Part shown: positions 23,301-35,405 of the stretch, piece by piece | Layout: every line of letters starts with the position of its first letter | Numbering within the stretch: position 1 is the first letter of the stretch | NCBI GenBank assembly: GCA_027627225.1 | Contig: JAPFQT010000079.1 | Location: 823,501-887,500 of the forward strand | Direction: 5' to 3' | Source of the DNA: Congeria kusceri | Taxonomy: Eukaryota; Mollusca; Bivalvia; Myida; Dreissenidae | DNA length: 64,000 nucleotides | Notes under the pieces: generated by a model | What the model was told of the DNA's origin: nothing | Database searches by the model: none | Seen by the model: only the letters and a program-made list of their open reading frames with translations | Position numbers and translations under genes: made by a program

Positions 23301-25104
23301 CCCCCTTTGTAGTGGGTAGGAAGACATATTGATTTTGTGCTGGAAAAATGTCTGTCTGTCTGTCCTTTCATATGTTCGTCCGTCCATCTGTCCCTCCATA
23401 CGGATGGATGGACTGGTGAAAAAAGTTTGTCTGCACTTGTTCGCTCCTTTAGGTTCGAGTCTTTGCAACAATTGCTCAAAAATGACATTTTGATCTGAGA
23501 GGTTGCCTCTGCATCTTATTATAAAATTGAAAACATATGCCACATTGAAATTACTTACATAAAAATGTTGTATTACATACATGCATACATAATGTAAAAC
23601 TGTGTAATAATGTTTTGTTAGTGTGTTGGTTTAATTTTGTAAACTCTTTGAAAAGTTTTGGGTTGGATTTCTATACTCTATCATTGATGTTGCTTCTGTT
23701 ATAACAGCATAAAAATGCTCCATTTCCTATAAAAAAAGTCAATACAATTTATTTGGTTTTTTTCGAAATAAATTTGTGTTGTTTTTTTTGAAAAGCTAGC
23801 TAGGTTTAGCAAATTAAGGTTGACGCTTATCAGAATGGCCTTATTCTAATGAATTTAAGTACTTAGTACTCAGTCACCTGCCTAGTTGCACATATCATAA
23901 GCATGTTTCAGTCCAATGATTATTTAGTGACATATGGCCTCCTTATATAGAGACTTGTAGCCCCCTGCTATCTAACAAGCAGAAGATGTTGTGTGTTTCG
24001 TTTGTTGTGTGTGCATTTGTCAGTGCCTTTAACACTTATAACACTGGGTCGAATTCCAGTCAAACAATTATTTAGTGACTTGTAGCCTCCTTATTTAGTG
24101 ACTTGTGGCCCCCTTATTTAGTGACTTGTGGCCTCCTTTTTTAGTGACTTGTGGCCTCCTGCTTTCCCACCGGACGTGTTTTAATTTTTTTTTTGCAAAG
24201 CTCATGATATATATTTTGTCTGATGTGTGTGCATGCATCAGTTGGGTCAGTTAACACTTAAAACACTGGGCAAAATTCTACCAAATTACACAGAAATCAT
24301 CCTTGGGTGATACAGAAAAATATTTGTCTACATTGTTGGTACAACCTGCTAAATGATCTTACATCTGCAAAAACACACAGTAAAGGTTCTGCTCAGTGTC
24401 AAATTTGAATTTTAGTAAATTATCAAAGTACAAATTCGCTTCCTGTAGTTGTCTGCCACTCAAAAACTAAACCAACTGCTTGTAGATAGACTTTTTAGTT
24501 TCACTTGGTACATTTTGAGCATCCTTGTTTTACTGTGCATTTGTGAATCACAATAAACCCAAGCCCTTGCTTGTTTTTGTAGCAATATTGTACCATTTAT
24601 CTTTTACAAATTAAAAAAAAAACAAATACACTTTTATTTTGCAATTTGTACAACTTCATTTCTTTCTTGGTATAAAAAACAATGATGAAATGTTTATATC
24701 AAATGTTTGTTATTATTGGCCATGATGACTTTGATGAGGTGCACCTATACTTAGTGTTTTATCTAGACCTAATCAGCATGGCACCGTGCCACGTCCCTTT
24801 ATTGATCCGCCACGCTGGCCTTTTCAAAGGCATTTAGCGCCTCTTTACCTCTTGTCTATCGACTGTATTGCCTATGAGGACCCTTAGTGATGGCATTTTA
24901 TGGTATATTATTCAGTGACCAACTGATACGATAAGTCAGCCCAGATACAATAAAACATAATAGTTTTGTTTTACAAATGTGAGTAAATTGTCTGCTTTTA
25001 ACAGCCTCATTTTCATGTGCAGTTTCTAACACGTTTTTCTTTTGTCAATATTTATGATAAACATGATGGACAGAATGAATATTAATGTAGACTCAATGTG
25101 GTCT
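23301..25104. other. Gene-free; short tandem repeat near 23915-24325
   Basis: About 23330-23460 has a GTCTGTC/CCGTCC-rich family head. From 24063 to 24165 a unit of about 27 bp (TATTTAGTGACTTGTGGCC) is repeated four times, with more decayed copies from 23922. A longer flanking segment with TTAACACTTAaAACACTGGG is also present twice. The remainder is AT-rich with no gene seen. Confidence 0.5.
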
Positions 25105-25108
25105 TTAA

Positions 25109-27370
25109 CCCTTACTGCGCGGGAACCGGGTAAACTCGGGTCCGGGATTTAGTGCAGTACGAACGGGAACCGAGTATACTTGTTTTCAATAGTGGTCTAA
25201 TTTTAGTAGTTCCGGGAGTTTCCCCGATTTATGTCATCGGTATTTTTCAGTATTAACCAATGAAAAAAGGTCTTCCCTAATTTGAAACGATATGATTGGT
25301 CTTTATTTTTTGATTTTATGACGTCGAAATGTAAAATCAACAAGCCTTGAAATTCAGACCAAAACGAGACAAAGAAAATGGCGGACGTTAGTTTTGAGGC
25401 AGAAGTATTCTTTGGTAATTCGGACAGCGATTGTGATTTTGAGGAATTTGAAGGGTTTGATGAGCAAGATATACGTGATGTACAGCCTGGACAATTACCA
25501 GAATACGATGCTAACCAGTTTGAAGGCGACAGAGAGTCTCCAAGTGACATGTTGGCAAATTGGTCGTCGAGTGTTGTTGAACCTTTGCCTTGGTACCACC
25601 ATTCGTTGCAGAAAGTGGTTTGTGCGTTGATTTGGAGATCGATTCAGTTCCATTAGACTATTTCTCGTTGTTTCTGAATGATGGGGACATGGATCATATT
25701 GCATTCGAAACGAATAGGTATTTTGCACAGCAACGAGCCAAAAAGCAGCCGTCTCGTTTTTCGAGAATGAACTCTTGGTATGACACTACTGGGCCTGAGA
25801 TACGAAAATTTCTGGGCATGACCATTGTTATGGGACTCGTTGACAAACCTGCACTCAGCAATTACTGGTCTACTGAAAAGCTGGTCTGCACTCCAGAGTT
25901 CAGCCATATGATGCCACGAGACAGGTTTCTGTCTTTGTTGTCATTTTTGCATTTGGCAGACAACAGGACAGCACCCACTCGTGAACAAGAAGGCTTCGAT
26001 CCGTTGTACAAGGTGTGTATATATTCATAACTAAACACTTTACATGCATATTTTATTTGCCATCTTGAAATAAAAGCATACCACAAGTTTATACATTTAT
26101 TCTGCATATATGTGTTTACAACAATGTTACATATCTACATTCAAATTTGACACAAGTCACATGAACAAATTATCAGCCTATTTCGATAACCGAACTGTAC
26201 CTAATTATTGTCTCACATTTTGTATGAAATTTTCTTTTAAAATTTTTAACACATAAAGCAACAGATACAATCAGTTCAACAAAGTAAAACAATAAAGTAA
26301 CATATTTGTTATTCTGTCGTTTCAGGTGAGGCCCATCTACGACGTGGTAACAGCTCGCTTCAGGAACACGTACACTCCGGATCGCAACATCGTGGTGGAC
26401 GAAGGTATGGTGCCATGGAAGGGACGACTACGGTTCAGACAGTACATCCCAAACAAGCCCGACAGGTTTGGAGTGAAACTCTATGTGCTAAGTGAAAGCA
26501 AGTCAGGCTACATGTGTGACTTTGACATTTACACAGGAGCAGATTACGACCCCGATCCTAATGCCGAGGACAGCGAACTCACCCTCGGACATTCTTACGG
26601 AGTTGTAATGGGCTTGCTAAGGAAGTCCAACCTGCTAAACAAAGGGTACTGTTTGTACACAGACAACTACTACAGTTCCCCTATACTGTTTGACAGACTG
26701 GCAGCAGAAGACACTGTTTTTGTTGTGTAACAAAATGAACTTTATATGGAGTATAACCAGTACATATCATAACACACCTGTATTTACCTGTAATTACCTT
26801 GCATACCTGTTAATAATGAAATAATCAAATCTTTAATAAATAAAAACAAATATTAAACAATTATTTGATGTAATGATGCTCTACAGAGTAAACTGGGTAT
26901 TTTGTAATATGCATTGTTCAAGAAAAATGTTGCTACTCTTTACCAATAATGGACAGTCAAAACAATTTACCTGTATTGTTAATTAGGCAGTATTTTTGTC
27001 TATTTTATGTCAAAATTTAACAATTACAAGTTGTTTGTTGTACTCTGACATTGTTTTATTATTTATTAAATAAAAAAGAGAGATTTCTAATAATAAAGCT
27101 AATAAAATCGTTCATTTGTTGAATTTTACCTGTATTTATAAGTTTATCTCACCTGTACTGGTGTAAAAATAACGACAGGTGAAAACAAGTTGCGTCAAAA
27201 TGTCCGTCTTTCAATTACCTACACATATTATATAGGTTTTATATATCAAAGATAAACATATAATGGTGAAAATGAAGGTCAACTAACATGACTGTAAAAC
27301 CAGGAATTCTCCAAAAAATAATCAGTACCAGGCTGCTGATAAGCCAAATACATATTCAGCGCAGTAAGGG
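25109..27370 (+). mobile_element. piggyBac-like element with intact ends
   Basis: The 12-bp ends are perfect inverses, CCCTTACTGCGC at 25109-25120 and GCGCAGTAAGGG at 27359-27370. TTAA lies directly outside both (25105-25108 and 27371-27374), which is the target duplication of piggyBac. The inside holds a broken piggyBac transposase, which confirms the class. The 640 bp after the coding part is AT-rich non-coding sequence, so the 3' coding third appears lost by an internal deletion. Confidence 0.93.
25378..26730 (+). pseudogene. PiggyBac transposase (PGBD-like), frameshifted and 3'-truncated
   Basis: The coding trace starts at ATG 25378 (MADVSFEAEV, an acidic disordered N-terminus). It changes frame near 25575-25590, then continues into the conserved transposase domain (WYDTTGPEIRKFLGMTIVMG, the PGBD core). 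An intron of 313 bp (26013-26325, GTGTGT...TTTCAG) joins LYK to VRPIYD. Exon 2 has the first catalytic Asp in VVDEGMVPWKGR and the second in YTDNYYSS, then stops after DTVFVV. The third catalytic Asp and the C-terminal cysteine-rich domain are absent. With a frameshift and the last third missing it should be inactive in transposition. Confidence 0.9.
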
Positions 27371-27451
27371 TTAATCACTAATTATGAAAAAAAGTACATG
27401 TGTATTATACAATATTTCTTCCGATCATTTCAATTAGAATTACAATGTTTG

Positions 27452-28752
27452 TTTTTAACCAAATTTTTGGAAGAAAAATTTCGGTTATTACATTGGTGGG
27501 CGGGTGGGTTTTGGGCGGGCTGAGAGGGTGGCGGCGTCAACTTTTCATTTCCGCTCTCTAACTCGAGAACCGATTGAGCGATTGTAATGAAACTATATAC
27601 ATAGGAACCTTATATCGAGGCCTCGCGTAGGATTGCATATGGGATGGGTGGAAACAAGGTCAATGTCACACTAAAAAGATATAAATGGTTCTCCTCAATA
27701 ACTTGAAAACGCATGGAGATATTTAATGAAATTTCATACATAGATACCTTATATCGAGACCTGGCTTAGGATTGCATATGGGGTGGGTAGGGTCAAGGTC
27801 AGCGCTATTAAAAATAGAAAAATGGTTTTCGCTCAATAACTTGAGAATGCATATGATCTAGATATTTTACTGAAACTTCATACATAGATACCTTATATCG
27901 AGACCTCGCTTGGGATTGCATATGGTGTGGGTTGGGTCAAGGTCAAGGTCACTGCTCCTAAAAAAATAAAAACAATTTCCGCTCAATAACTTGAGAACGC
28001 ATTGAGATATTTTAATGAAACTTCATACATAGATACCTTTTATTGAGACCTTGCTTGGGATTGCATATGGGGTGGGTGGGATCCAGGTCACTGTTACTAA
28101 AAATAGAAAAACAGTTTCCGCTCAATTACTTGAGAATGCATTGAGATATTTTAATGAAACTTCATACCTAGATACCTTATATCTAGACCTTGCTTTGGAT
28201 TGCATATAGGGTGGGTGGGGTCAGGATCAAGGTCACCGTTATTAAAAAAGAAAAATGGTTTGCTAAAAAAATTGAGAACACATTGAGATATTTTAATGAA
28301 ACTTTATATGTAAATACCTTATATCTAAACCTCTCTTGTGATTGCATATGGAGTGGGTGGGTCAGGGTCACCGTTACTAAAAATAGACAGTTTCCACTCT
28401 ATACCTAGAGAAGGAATGGAAATATTTTAATGAACATTTATATGTAGATAACTTATATCTAGACCTCGCTTGCAATTGCATATGGGGTGGGTGGGGTCAA
28501 TGTCAAAGTCACCATTACTAAAAATAATGAAACGGTTTCCACTCATTAATTTGTAAACAAAAATTAGATTATTAATGAAACTTCATATGTAGATATTGAG
28601 ACCTTGCTTTGGATTGCAAGATCAAGGTCACTATTTCCTAGCCATAGGTTTATGACCTTCACCTTGCACCCAGAACTTTCTTGCATTATTGTTAAGGCTT
28701 TTATTCATTTCGTTCGAAAAATTTGGTTTTCATGGAATTTCCACGTTTCTTG
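27452..28752 (+). mobile_element. Array element with AACCAAATTTTT ends and TGGAATTTCCA hairpin
   Basis: The left subterminal repeat TTAACCAAATTTTT (27456-27469) is inverted as AAAAATTTGGTTTT at about 28716-28730. The hairpin TGGAATTTCCA (28733-28743) and CGTTTCTTGT follow. The core is about eight units of the 140-bp GATTGCATATGG/GTCAAGGTCA type. A G-rich run (GGTGGGCGGGTGGGTTTTGG) lies just inside the left end. Confidence 0.75.
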
Positions 28753-30058
28753 TCTAAATTTTCTATCTTGAATTAAGCTTTTCATCATTAATCAAAATAT
28801 TGGCAGCAATGTCATCATCAAATGCAACAACATATAAACGATACAAGTAAAAATACAAATATTTCCTACAATACAAAAGTTGAAAAATAATACCAGGGTA
28901 TAAGTATTTTACTATTAATAAGTATGATTTTGACTCGCCCATTAATAGTTTTAGTTTGACAATTGTCAAAAAGTTTTCAGGTAATTCCAATTTGTACATA
29001 TACTTGTGAATAATAAATAAATTGTGAGATCTTTGGAATAATATAACTTGATAATAATACAAAGCGATAATAATGGAAAATGAATTTTATTAATTTTTTT
29101 ACTTAAAAAACGACATCAAACAGATAAAATAAATCAGTAATATCAAATGTAATAAGTGGTTTGAAATATTACTTCAGGAAACAAAAACTAATTAGCCCTA
29201 TTTAGCAGTGTCACTGCGCACAAAGTCAAGCATCATGCCCATCAGCCTTTCTAGATTTAACACTACTATACTATTATTGATCAGTAAGCATGAACGTGTT
29301 TTTCAATTTCAGGTATTTGGTCTGCTCAAGCCTCGGTCTAGAATAACTATATGTTTCACTTCTAAAATCCGAAGGCAATATTCACTTTGATTTTAACTCG
29401 GTTATTATTATGCGGTAGGAAGTGCCGTTTTGAATATCATGATTGTTTCCCAAATGCATCAATAATTTAATAATATGTTTAATACAAATTAAGAAAAGTA
29501 GGGTAATTCACAGCTTTCAGTGTATGATCAAATTTTGAGACTAAAAATCGCGGAAGAAAGTAGTCAACTATGCAGCTTTCTAAGTCATTGATAAACGGTT
29601 TAATTGGGTCATTAGCCAAGTAGAATCATGGACCTATTATATAATCCTTACAATTTTCATTTTGCTTATTGTCGATGCCAGGTAAGGTGTTTATGTGTGG
29701 TGTTTAAATATGTATAACTTCATTTTACCATAAATTATTTTTTGGAAAGAACATATTATCGTGTTTGCTGGTTTTGGCTTCTAAAACAGAACTTCAGTTC
29801 AGTGATTTTTATTTTGTTCAAAGAACACTGAACGAGCTATAAGCGCAACTACCATATTTTGCCAATAAAACATTTGTAAGTTTATAACCACTGTATTTAA
29901 GGTGACACATGATATGGCATACCTCTCCAGATTGTCCATGATAATGCATCGGGGTTTTAATGTTAAGTTATTATATGGTCATTTAGGTGACTTCTTACAA
30001 TTTTATTCAATTTACTGGTTCTACTATACAATTTTAATATTTTTGTAGTTTCAATATA
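28753..30058. other. No recognisable feature
   Basis: AT-rich sequence with no exon pair, RNA gene or repeat that I can support. An acceptor-like TTTTCAATTTCAG at about 29300 precedes a short frame without family resemblance. Confidence 0.45.
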
Positions 30059-30958
30059 CAGTAGATTCCACTTAATTGAATATCGGATAATTGAATATTT
30101 CGCTTAATTGAATAAAGATTGAAAGCACCAAACCATTTGCATTCATTCCCATTGTAACAACACCGCCTAATCTGATAGAAAATATGATGTCATCCGCTTA
30201 ATTGAATAGCCAATTATCAGTTGTAGATGTATAGGCCGCTCGATAATCTCAATTCTCAGAGGATACGAATCATATCGCTAGTTTTGACAGCCACGCTTCA
30301 ATTATCGCCTTTGTTATCATGTCACACCACGCATGTATGCAGCGTCTGTTGAATGTCACGTGACTAATAGGTGTAATCTGCGGGCCAAGTTCAGTGCATA
30401 CACTGGAGTCTCCGGTTTCAAAACAGCGTTTGTCTGCATTTGTTTGTAAACTACATGTACATTTTTTTGTATAATTCCTGTATGTATAATTCCTGTATGT
30501 TTTATTTAAATTTTATTATTTTTGGTAAATATGCTTATTAAATGCTGTAATTTCTATGTGTACTAAATAAAGCACATAAATAAAGTAATTCAACGAGTTT
30601 AGTTACATGTATTACGAACAAAGCGCAAATACACGTCATACAGCGTATATGCACTCTAGAACGAAATGTAGCCTGTGAGTGATTATCACAAGTGAATTAT
30701 TTTTTTAATGCACCGTATAATGGATAACAAACAACTATGAACGCTTTTCTGCATGTTTAGTAGCATTCTAAAGTATGAAACACTTCGTTACGCAACAGGT
30801 TTGGCAATATGTCATCAAAATGGATTAAATAAGACCATAACATATCTGATTAACATCAAAATAATTGAAAATATGACTGATTCCGTATATACGAATACTC
30901 CGGATATTTGAATATTCTGACGTGACAAATGGGCTATTCAATTAAGCGAAATCTACTG
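30059..30958. mobile_element. pogo/Tc1-like non-autonomous element, 900 bp
   Basis: The left end reads CAGTAGATTCCACTTAATTG and the right end is its inverse (CAATTAAGCGAAATCTACTG), with two mismatches over 20 bp. TA lies directly outside both ends (30057-30058 and 30959-30960), the duplication used by Tc1/mariner/pogo elements. CTTAATTGAATA recurs inside at about 30113 and 30200. There is no transposase frame. Confidence 0.85.
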
Positions 30959-32570
30959 TATTTGCAAAACATTCTGCAAATCACACCAGAACGGGTTTAT
31001 TGTACTAAGTTATTTGGACGAGTCGATAAGATCCATCGGACGCTATGATATTGAACAGTGCACTAACATTTTCAATAAATACCAGCACAAACGAATGTTA
31101 TAGCAGTCATTGAATTTTATTCTTGATTGCTAATATTCAAAACTGTAGACAGAGTTTTGTTTAGACACAATCTCAAACTTTTCGAATCTGTTCTGTTTTA
31201 TTTAAACTTGTGTTGCTATTAACATTTGAATATAATGAGTTATGCCCAATGTTACGCAACAGCGAACAACTGCAGTGCCTTCAGCGCTTTGATTCTAATC
31301 TTGCATCGGTGTATATTTTGTTGATACTGGCTATATTAAATTTTTGAAGTTTTAGTTCGAAGTACTAGTATTGGAATTAGTAGAAATGTAAAGTTAAAAT
31401 GCTCAAAATATAACCACTGGTTAAGAAAGTCATGGGTAAATCATTTCATATCTCCTGCAAATGACTTTAGGACGTTATATCAGAATGTGAAAGGGAGGAA
31501 CTTAAAGAGAGACTGTACGATTTTGTAAGAAAATTGTTACATTAAACCTTCAATCTATTCTGATGATGTCACTATATTTTTAGAATAATATTATAATAAA
31601 TGTTCAGAATAACTCATGTTTAGAAATGCATATTAAGAGAGAAATTTATAACTTAAATAATACTTTTTGTTCAACAAACTAGTATACATGTATATACAGT
31701 ATCTTGAAGAGTCAGATCGTTGGCACATGTGCAGTTCTTATTTTCTAATGTAAAACCAAATATAGCTGTAGGATAAACGGTCTGTATTGACAGAAAATAT
31801 ATAATTTCATTTTTCAAAAAATAAAATAGTTTTTGTTGATATTGACAGTTTTTTATGTTATATGATACGTTCTTGTTAGTCGGTAAAGATTGACCCAAAA
31901 AAAATAAATCTGTAAAAATCAGACAGCCCCTCTTTAAATCGGAATGAGAAAGCGATTGTTAACTCACTGAAGCTTAACCACAGATCTGTTAACACATTCA
32001 AAATGAATTGTTCGCATAACAGTTTGACACAATGAAACCAGTGCTACTTTGACCCTTTCAGTGGAAAACAATGCCAACAACTTTAGTTGAAATAATATGC
32101 AAAAAAAACAACAAAGTTTTAAAACAGATAAGTGGAATGTGATCCATCTTAAAACAATGTCAAAATGTTTAAATCGAAATTCCCATATCATTGGTCAGGA
32201 TTACTGTTATTATATGTTATTATATTTGACTGTACTGTAGAAGTGGATATTTCCGCGTGTCAAACTTCGCGAAATTAAAAATTAAGACATTTTTGGAAAT
32301 ATATTGTCATAATATCACGCCGAGGCCAAAAAGAAAACAATCTGTGTCTTTGGCAACTCGACCCTACCTTACAAAAACCCCCCGATCCTAAAGTTTTTTG
32401 CGAAGATTGTTTTCCATGAAATCACTATTCGTCATAGTTTAGATTTGTTTCAATGTATTTTGACAGAAATGTGTCTTTAAACAAATTAATGAAAAAAAAT
32501 CAATCCCGAACCTAGCTAACTTTTTTGAGACCATTGCCCAAAACACTGAATTAATTTTTTTTTGCCCTAG
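30959..32570. other. No gene seen; diverged dispersed repeat near 31400-32110
   Basis: Two stretches resemble 37560-37800: around 31430-31500 (TTTCATATCTCcTGCAAATGA, then CAGAATGTGAAA) and around 32035-32110 (ACCAGTGCTACTTTGACCCT, then GTGGAAAACAA). They occur in the same order in both places, so they are parts of one degraded family. Confidence 0.4.
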
Positions 32571-32800
32571 TAGCGATTACTGTGACTGGCACCCGTGTAG
32601 TGCAACAAACAACAACTTGACCCACTTAAGATAAACAAGTAACAGTTCGGCATCATCAGCTTATATTGCACATTCACCCTTGACATAGCGATTACTGTGA
32701 CTGGCACCCGTGTAGTGCAACAAACAACAACTTGACCCACTTAAGATAAACAAGTAACAGTTCGGCATCATCAGCTTATATTGCACATTCACCCTTGACA
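32571..32800 (+). repeat. Perfect tandem duplication, two 115-bp units
   Basis: The unit TAGCGATTACTGTGACTGGC...CACCCTTGACA occupies 32571-32685 and again 32686-32800 without a visible difference. That indicates a very recent duplication or an assembly artefact. Confidence 0.9.
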
Positions 32801-32869
32801 ATGTTAATTTGCTTTCCTGATTAAGCAACAATATTACAGCTTTGGGCATGAAACAACGGTCCACCTGGA

Positions 32870-33285
32870 GTGTGCCAACTATGGAACAGTATTAGTTTAA
32901 AAATTACATGATGCATTCTGACGTTTTTCATTCGTTAAATTCTTGCTCTTTTTCTTGACATTCTTGCTCTTCTTCCTTCTCTTCCAAGTGTTCCTATTCT
33001 TGACATTCTTCCACTTCCTTCTCTTCCAAGTGTTCCTATTATTGGCATTCTTGCTCTTCTTCCTTCTCTTCCAAACGTTCCTATTCTTGACATTCTTCCA
33101 CTTCCTTCTCTTCCAAGTGTTCCTATTCTTGGCATTCTTGCTCTTCTTCCTTCTCTTCCAAATGTTCCTATTCTTGACATTCTTCCACTTCCTTCTCTTC
33201 CAAGTGTTCCTATTCTTGGCATTCTTGCTATTCTTCCTTCTCTTCCAACTGACGTTTTATTGCTACATTCTACATTATTGCATCC
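32870..33285 (-). repeat. Inverted minisatellite pair, short left arm
   Basis: A block of about 310 bp of 45-bp units (CTTCTCTTCCAAGTGTTCC, TATTCTTGACATTCTT) is flanked by unique arms that are inverses of those at 35406-37100. The outer arm runs from CTATGGAACAGTATTAG to CGTTAAATTCTTGC and matches 37025-37096 with about three differences. Confidence 0.85.
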
Positions 33286-33956
33286 GTATTATTGTATCCG
33301 TATAAATTATAAAGCAGCTGTAAACATTCTTTAAATACAACAAATGAAAAATGTACAATACATAAACAGGGCATGTAAGCTAAACGAATACAGAACGTCA
33401 TAATGACCAATGTCATAATGAAGCATATCATATTATTACATCAGGTGGCGCTTCTCTCTTAAGTTCGGCAGTTTCCGTATGGTCCGACTAAACACCGAAT
33501 ATGAATTCATATTCGCTAATATGACCGAAAATACCTACTATGAACGAATAAAGTAATTTTTATTGTTTGTTTTATAATTAATTGATGTTTAAATTGACAA
33601 ACAACCTCAAATACAATAAATGTATTAAAATTGTCAATAATTTCTGGTTAGAAATTTTACTATTTAATGTTCTTTTTTTGGTTCCAAAGGTAACTCAACC
33701 CAAATCGACCTTAAATGAATCAAAATTCTTTATAAATATAATCATAAAATGTACAATACAACCGAATAACAGCAAATGTTGGCAAAATAGTGCCTTATTA
33801 AAAAAATAATTGTAATTAATTTTATTTGTTGTACGAATAACCAATATTGACAACGATGCACAGGTTACATTATACGTTAAATTGCAAATGAGTGTGTATG
33901 GCTAATATTGCAAAAATAACGTTGATCCTTTTAACATTTTTCCTTATGTTTGGGTG
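33286..33956. other. Unique AT-rich spacer of the inverted pair
   Basis: No gene, repeat or RNA feature is recognisable between the left arm and the trinucleotide array. Confidence 0.45.
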
Positions 33957-33959
33957 AAG

Positions 33960-34011
<52 letters not shown>

Positions 34012-34333
34012 ACTTATTCTTTTTCTACTACTTCTACTACTACTATTACTACTACTACTGCTACTGCTGCTGCTGCTGCTGCTGCTACAACTACTACTAC
34101 CACTACTACTACTACTACTACCACTACTACTACTTCGTTTTCTTCTTTTTCTTCTACTACCTACTACTAATACTACTTTTACTGCTACTACTACTGCTGC
34201 TGCTGCTGCTATTACTACTACTACTACTAATAATTCTTCCTTCTTTTTTTTTCTACTACTACTACTATTACTGCTACTACTACTACTAATACTACAACTA
34301 CTACTACTATTACTACTACTACTACTACTACTT

Positions 34334-34370
<37 letters not shown>

Positions 34371-34442
34371 AACTGCTGCTGCTGCTGCTCCTGCTACTAC
34401 TTATTCTTTTTCTTTGTTTTCTACTTCTTCTACTACTACTAT

Positions 34443-34473
<31 letters not shown>

Positions 34474-34474
34474 T

Positions 34475-34512
<38 letters not shown>

Positions 34513-34565
34513 TTGTTTTCTTCGTTTTTTTTTTCTTCTACTATCCACTACTAATACTACTACTG

Positions 34566-34597
<32 letters not shown>

Positions 34598-34726
34598 ACT
34601 ACTACTACTACTAATTCTTTTCTTTTTTTTCTACTACTACTACTACTACTACTACTACTATAACATTTACTACTTTTACTACTACTACTACTACTACTTC
34701 TACTACTACTGCAACTACTTTTACTG

Positions 34727-34757
<31 letters not shown>

Positions 34758-34880
34758 CACTACTACTATTACTACTACTACTACTACTTTTACTACTACT
34801 ACTACTGCTGCTGATGCTGCTGCCGCTGCAGCCACTACCACCACCACCAATACTACTACAACAACAACTACTACTAATAA
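33957..34880 (+). repeat. Trinucleotide array of CTA, CTG and CTT blocks (~920 bp)
   Basis: The stretch is strictly in period three, alternating (CTG)n, (CTA)n and (CTT)n blocks. The longest CTG run is about 14 units near 33970. Segments at 34135-34260 and 34509-34640 share the same block order, offset by about 375 bp, so there is a higher-order repeat. Long frames on both strands (poly-Ser, poly-Leu, poly-Val) arise simply because period three excludes stops. Confidence 0.95.
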
Positions 34881-35405
34881 TATTGAATTGATAAGTTAAT
34901 ATAAACCGCCAGGGGGAGTAACAGCTGCGATGATTATGGATTCTTGTGTACATAAGACTAAAAAATACTTGTTACTAAAATATTTAAACTGCCTCGCGCA
35001 TTTCGCTCTGCTCGCGCAACCCGTTGAAAGAAAATAGTATTTAACACAAAATAATTAATTTAATTGTTATCGATATATACTGTGTTGATCGGAGTGTGTA
35101 ATGGTTTGTGGTTGAGAAATATTATATTTCAAAATGATTTTGAGTGATTCTAGATAACCACATTACATAAAAAAAAACGGAGAATAATATTAAAATGGCT
35201 TTTTAATAATCGTTTGTTGAATCGTTAAAACTCGTTAGTGACGCTCATCATCGTTAGGTTCCGTAAAGTAGTAAAATTGAGTTCTTCCCCATCAAAAAGA
35301 ATTTACGAAACACATTTTTTACGAAAAAGCATTTTTGTCGATTGTTGAGTACGTTGACTTTGTTATACGCATGCCTCAATGCATTATAGACAAGGTAAAA
35401 TACAA
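34881..35405. other. Unique spacer, no feature seen
   Basis: AT-rich sequence between the trinucleotide array and the right minisatellite arm. I see no gene, RNA feature or repeat in it. Confidence 0.45.

Noticed and set aside
25394..25630. Second plus-strand frame over the transposase N-terminus
   Set aside because: It is a shadow frame; the acidic N-terminus and the core domain use the other two frames.
26731..27358. A third piggyBac exon carrying the last catalytic Asp and cysteine-rich domain
   Set aside because: Only about 630 AT-rich bases remain before the inverted end, and no frame resembles the transposase C-terminus.
27490..28640. G-quadruplex arrays from GGGGTGGGTGGGG in each 140-bp unit
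   Set aside because: Only three G-runs of three or more occur per unit, so a standard four-run quadruplex is not supported within one unit.
33931..34953. Long open frames of poly-Ser, poly-Leu and poly-Val
   Set aside because: They follow from the period-three CTG/CTA/CTT array, are open on both strands, and have no flanking gene structure.
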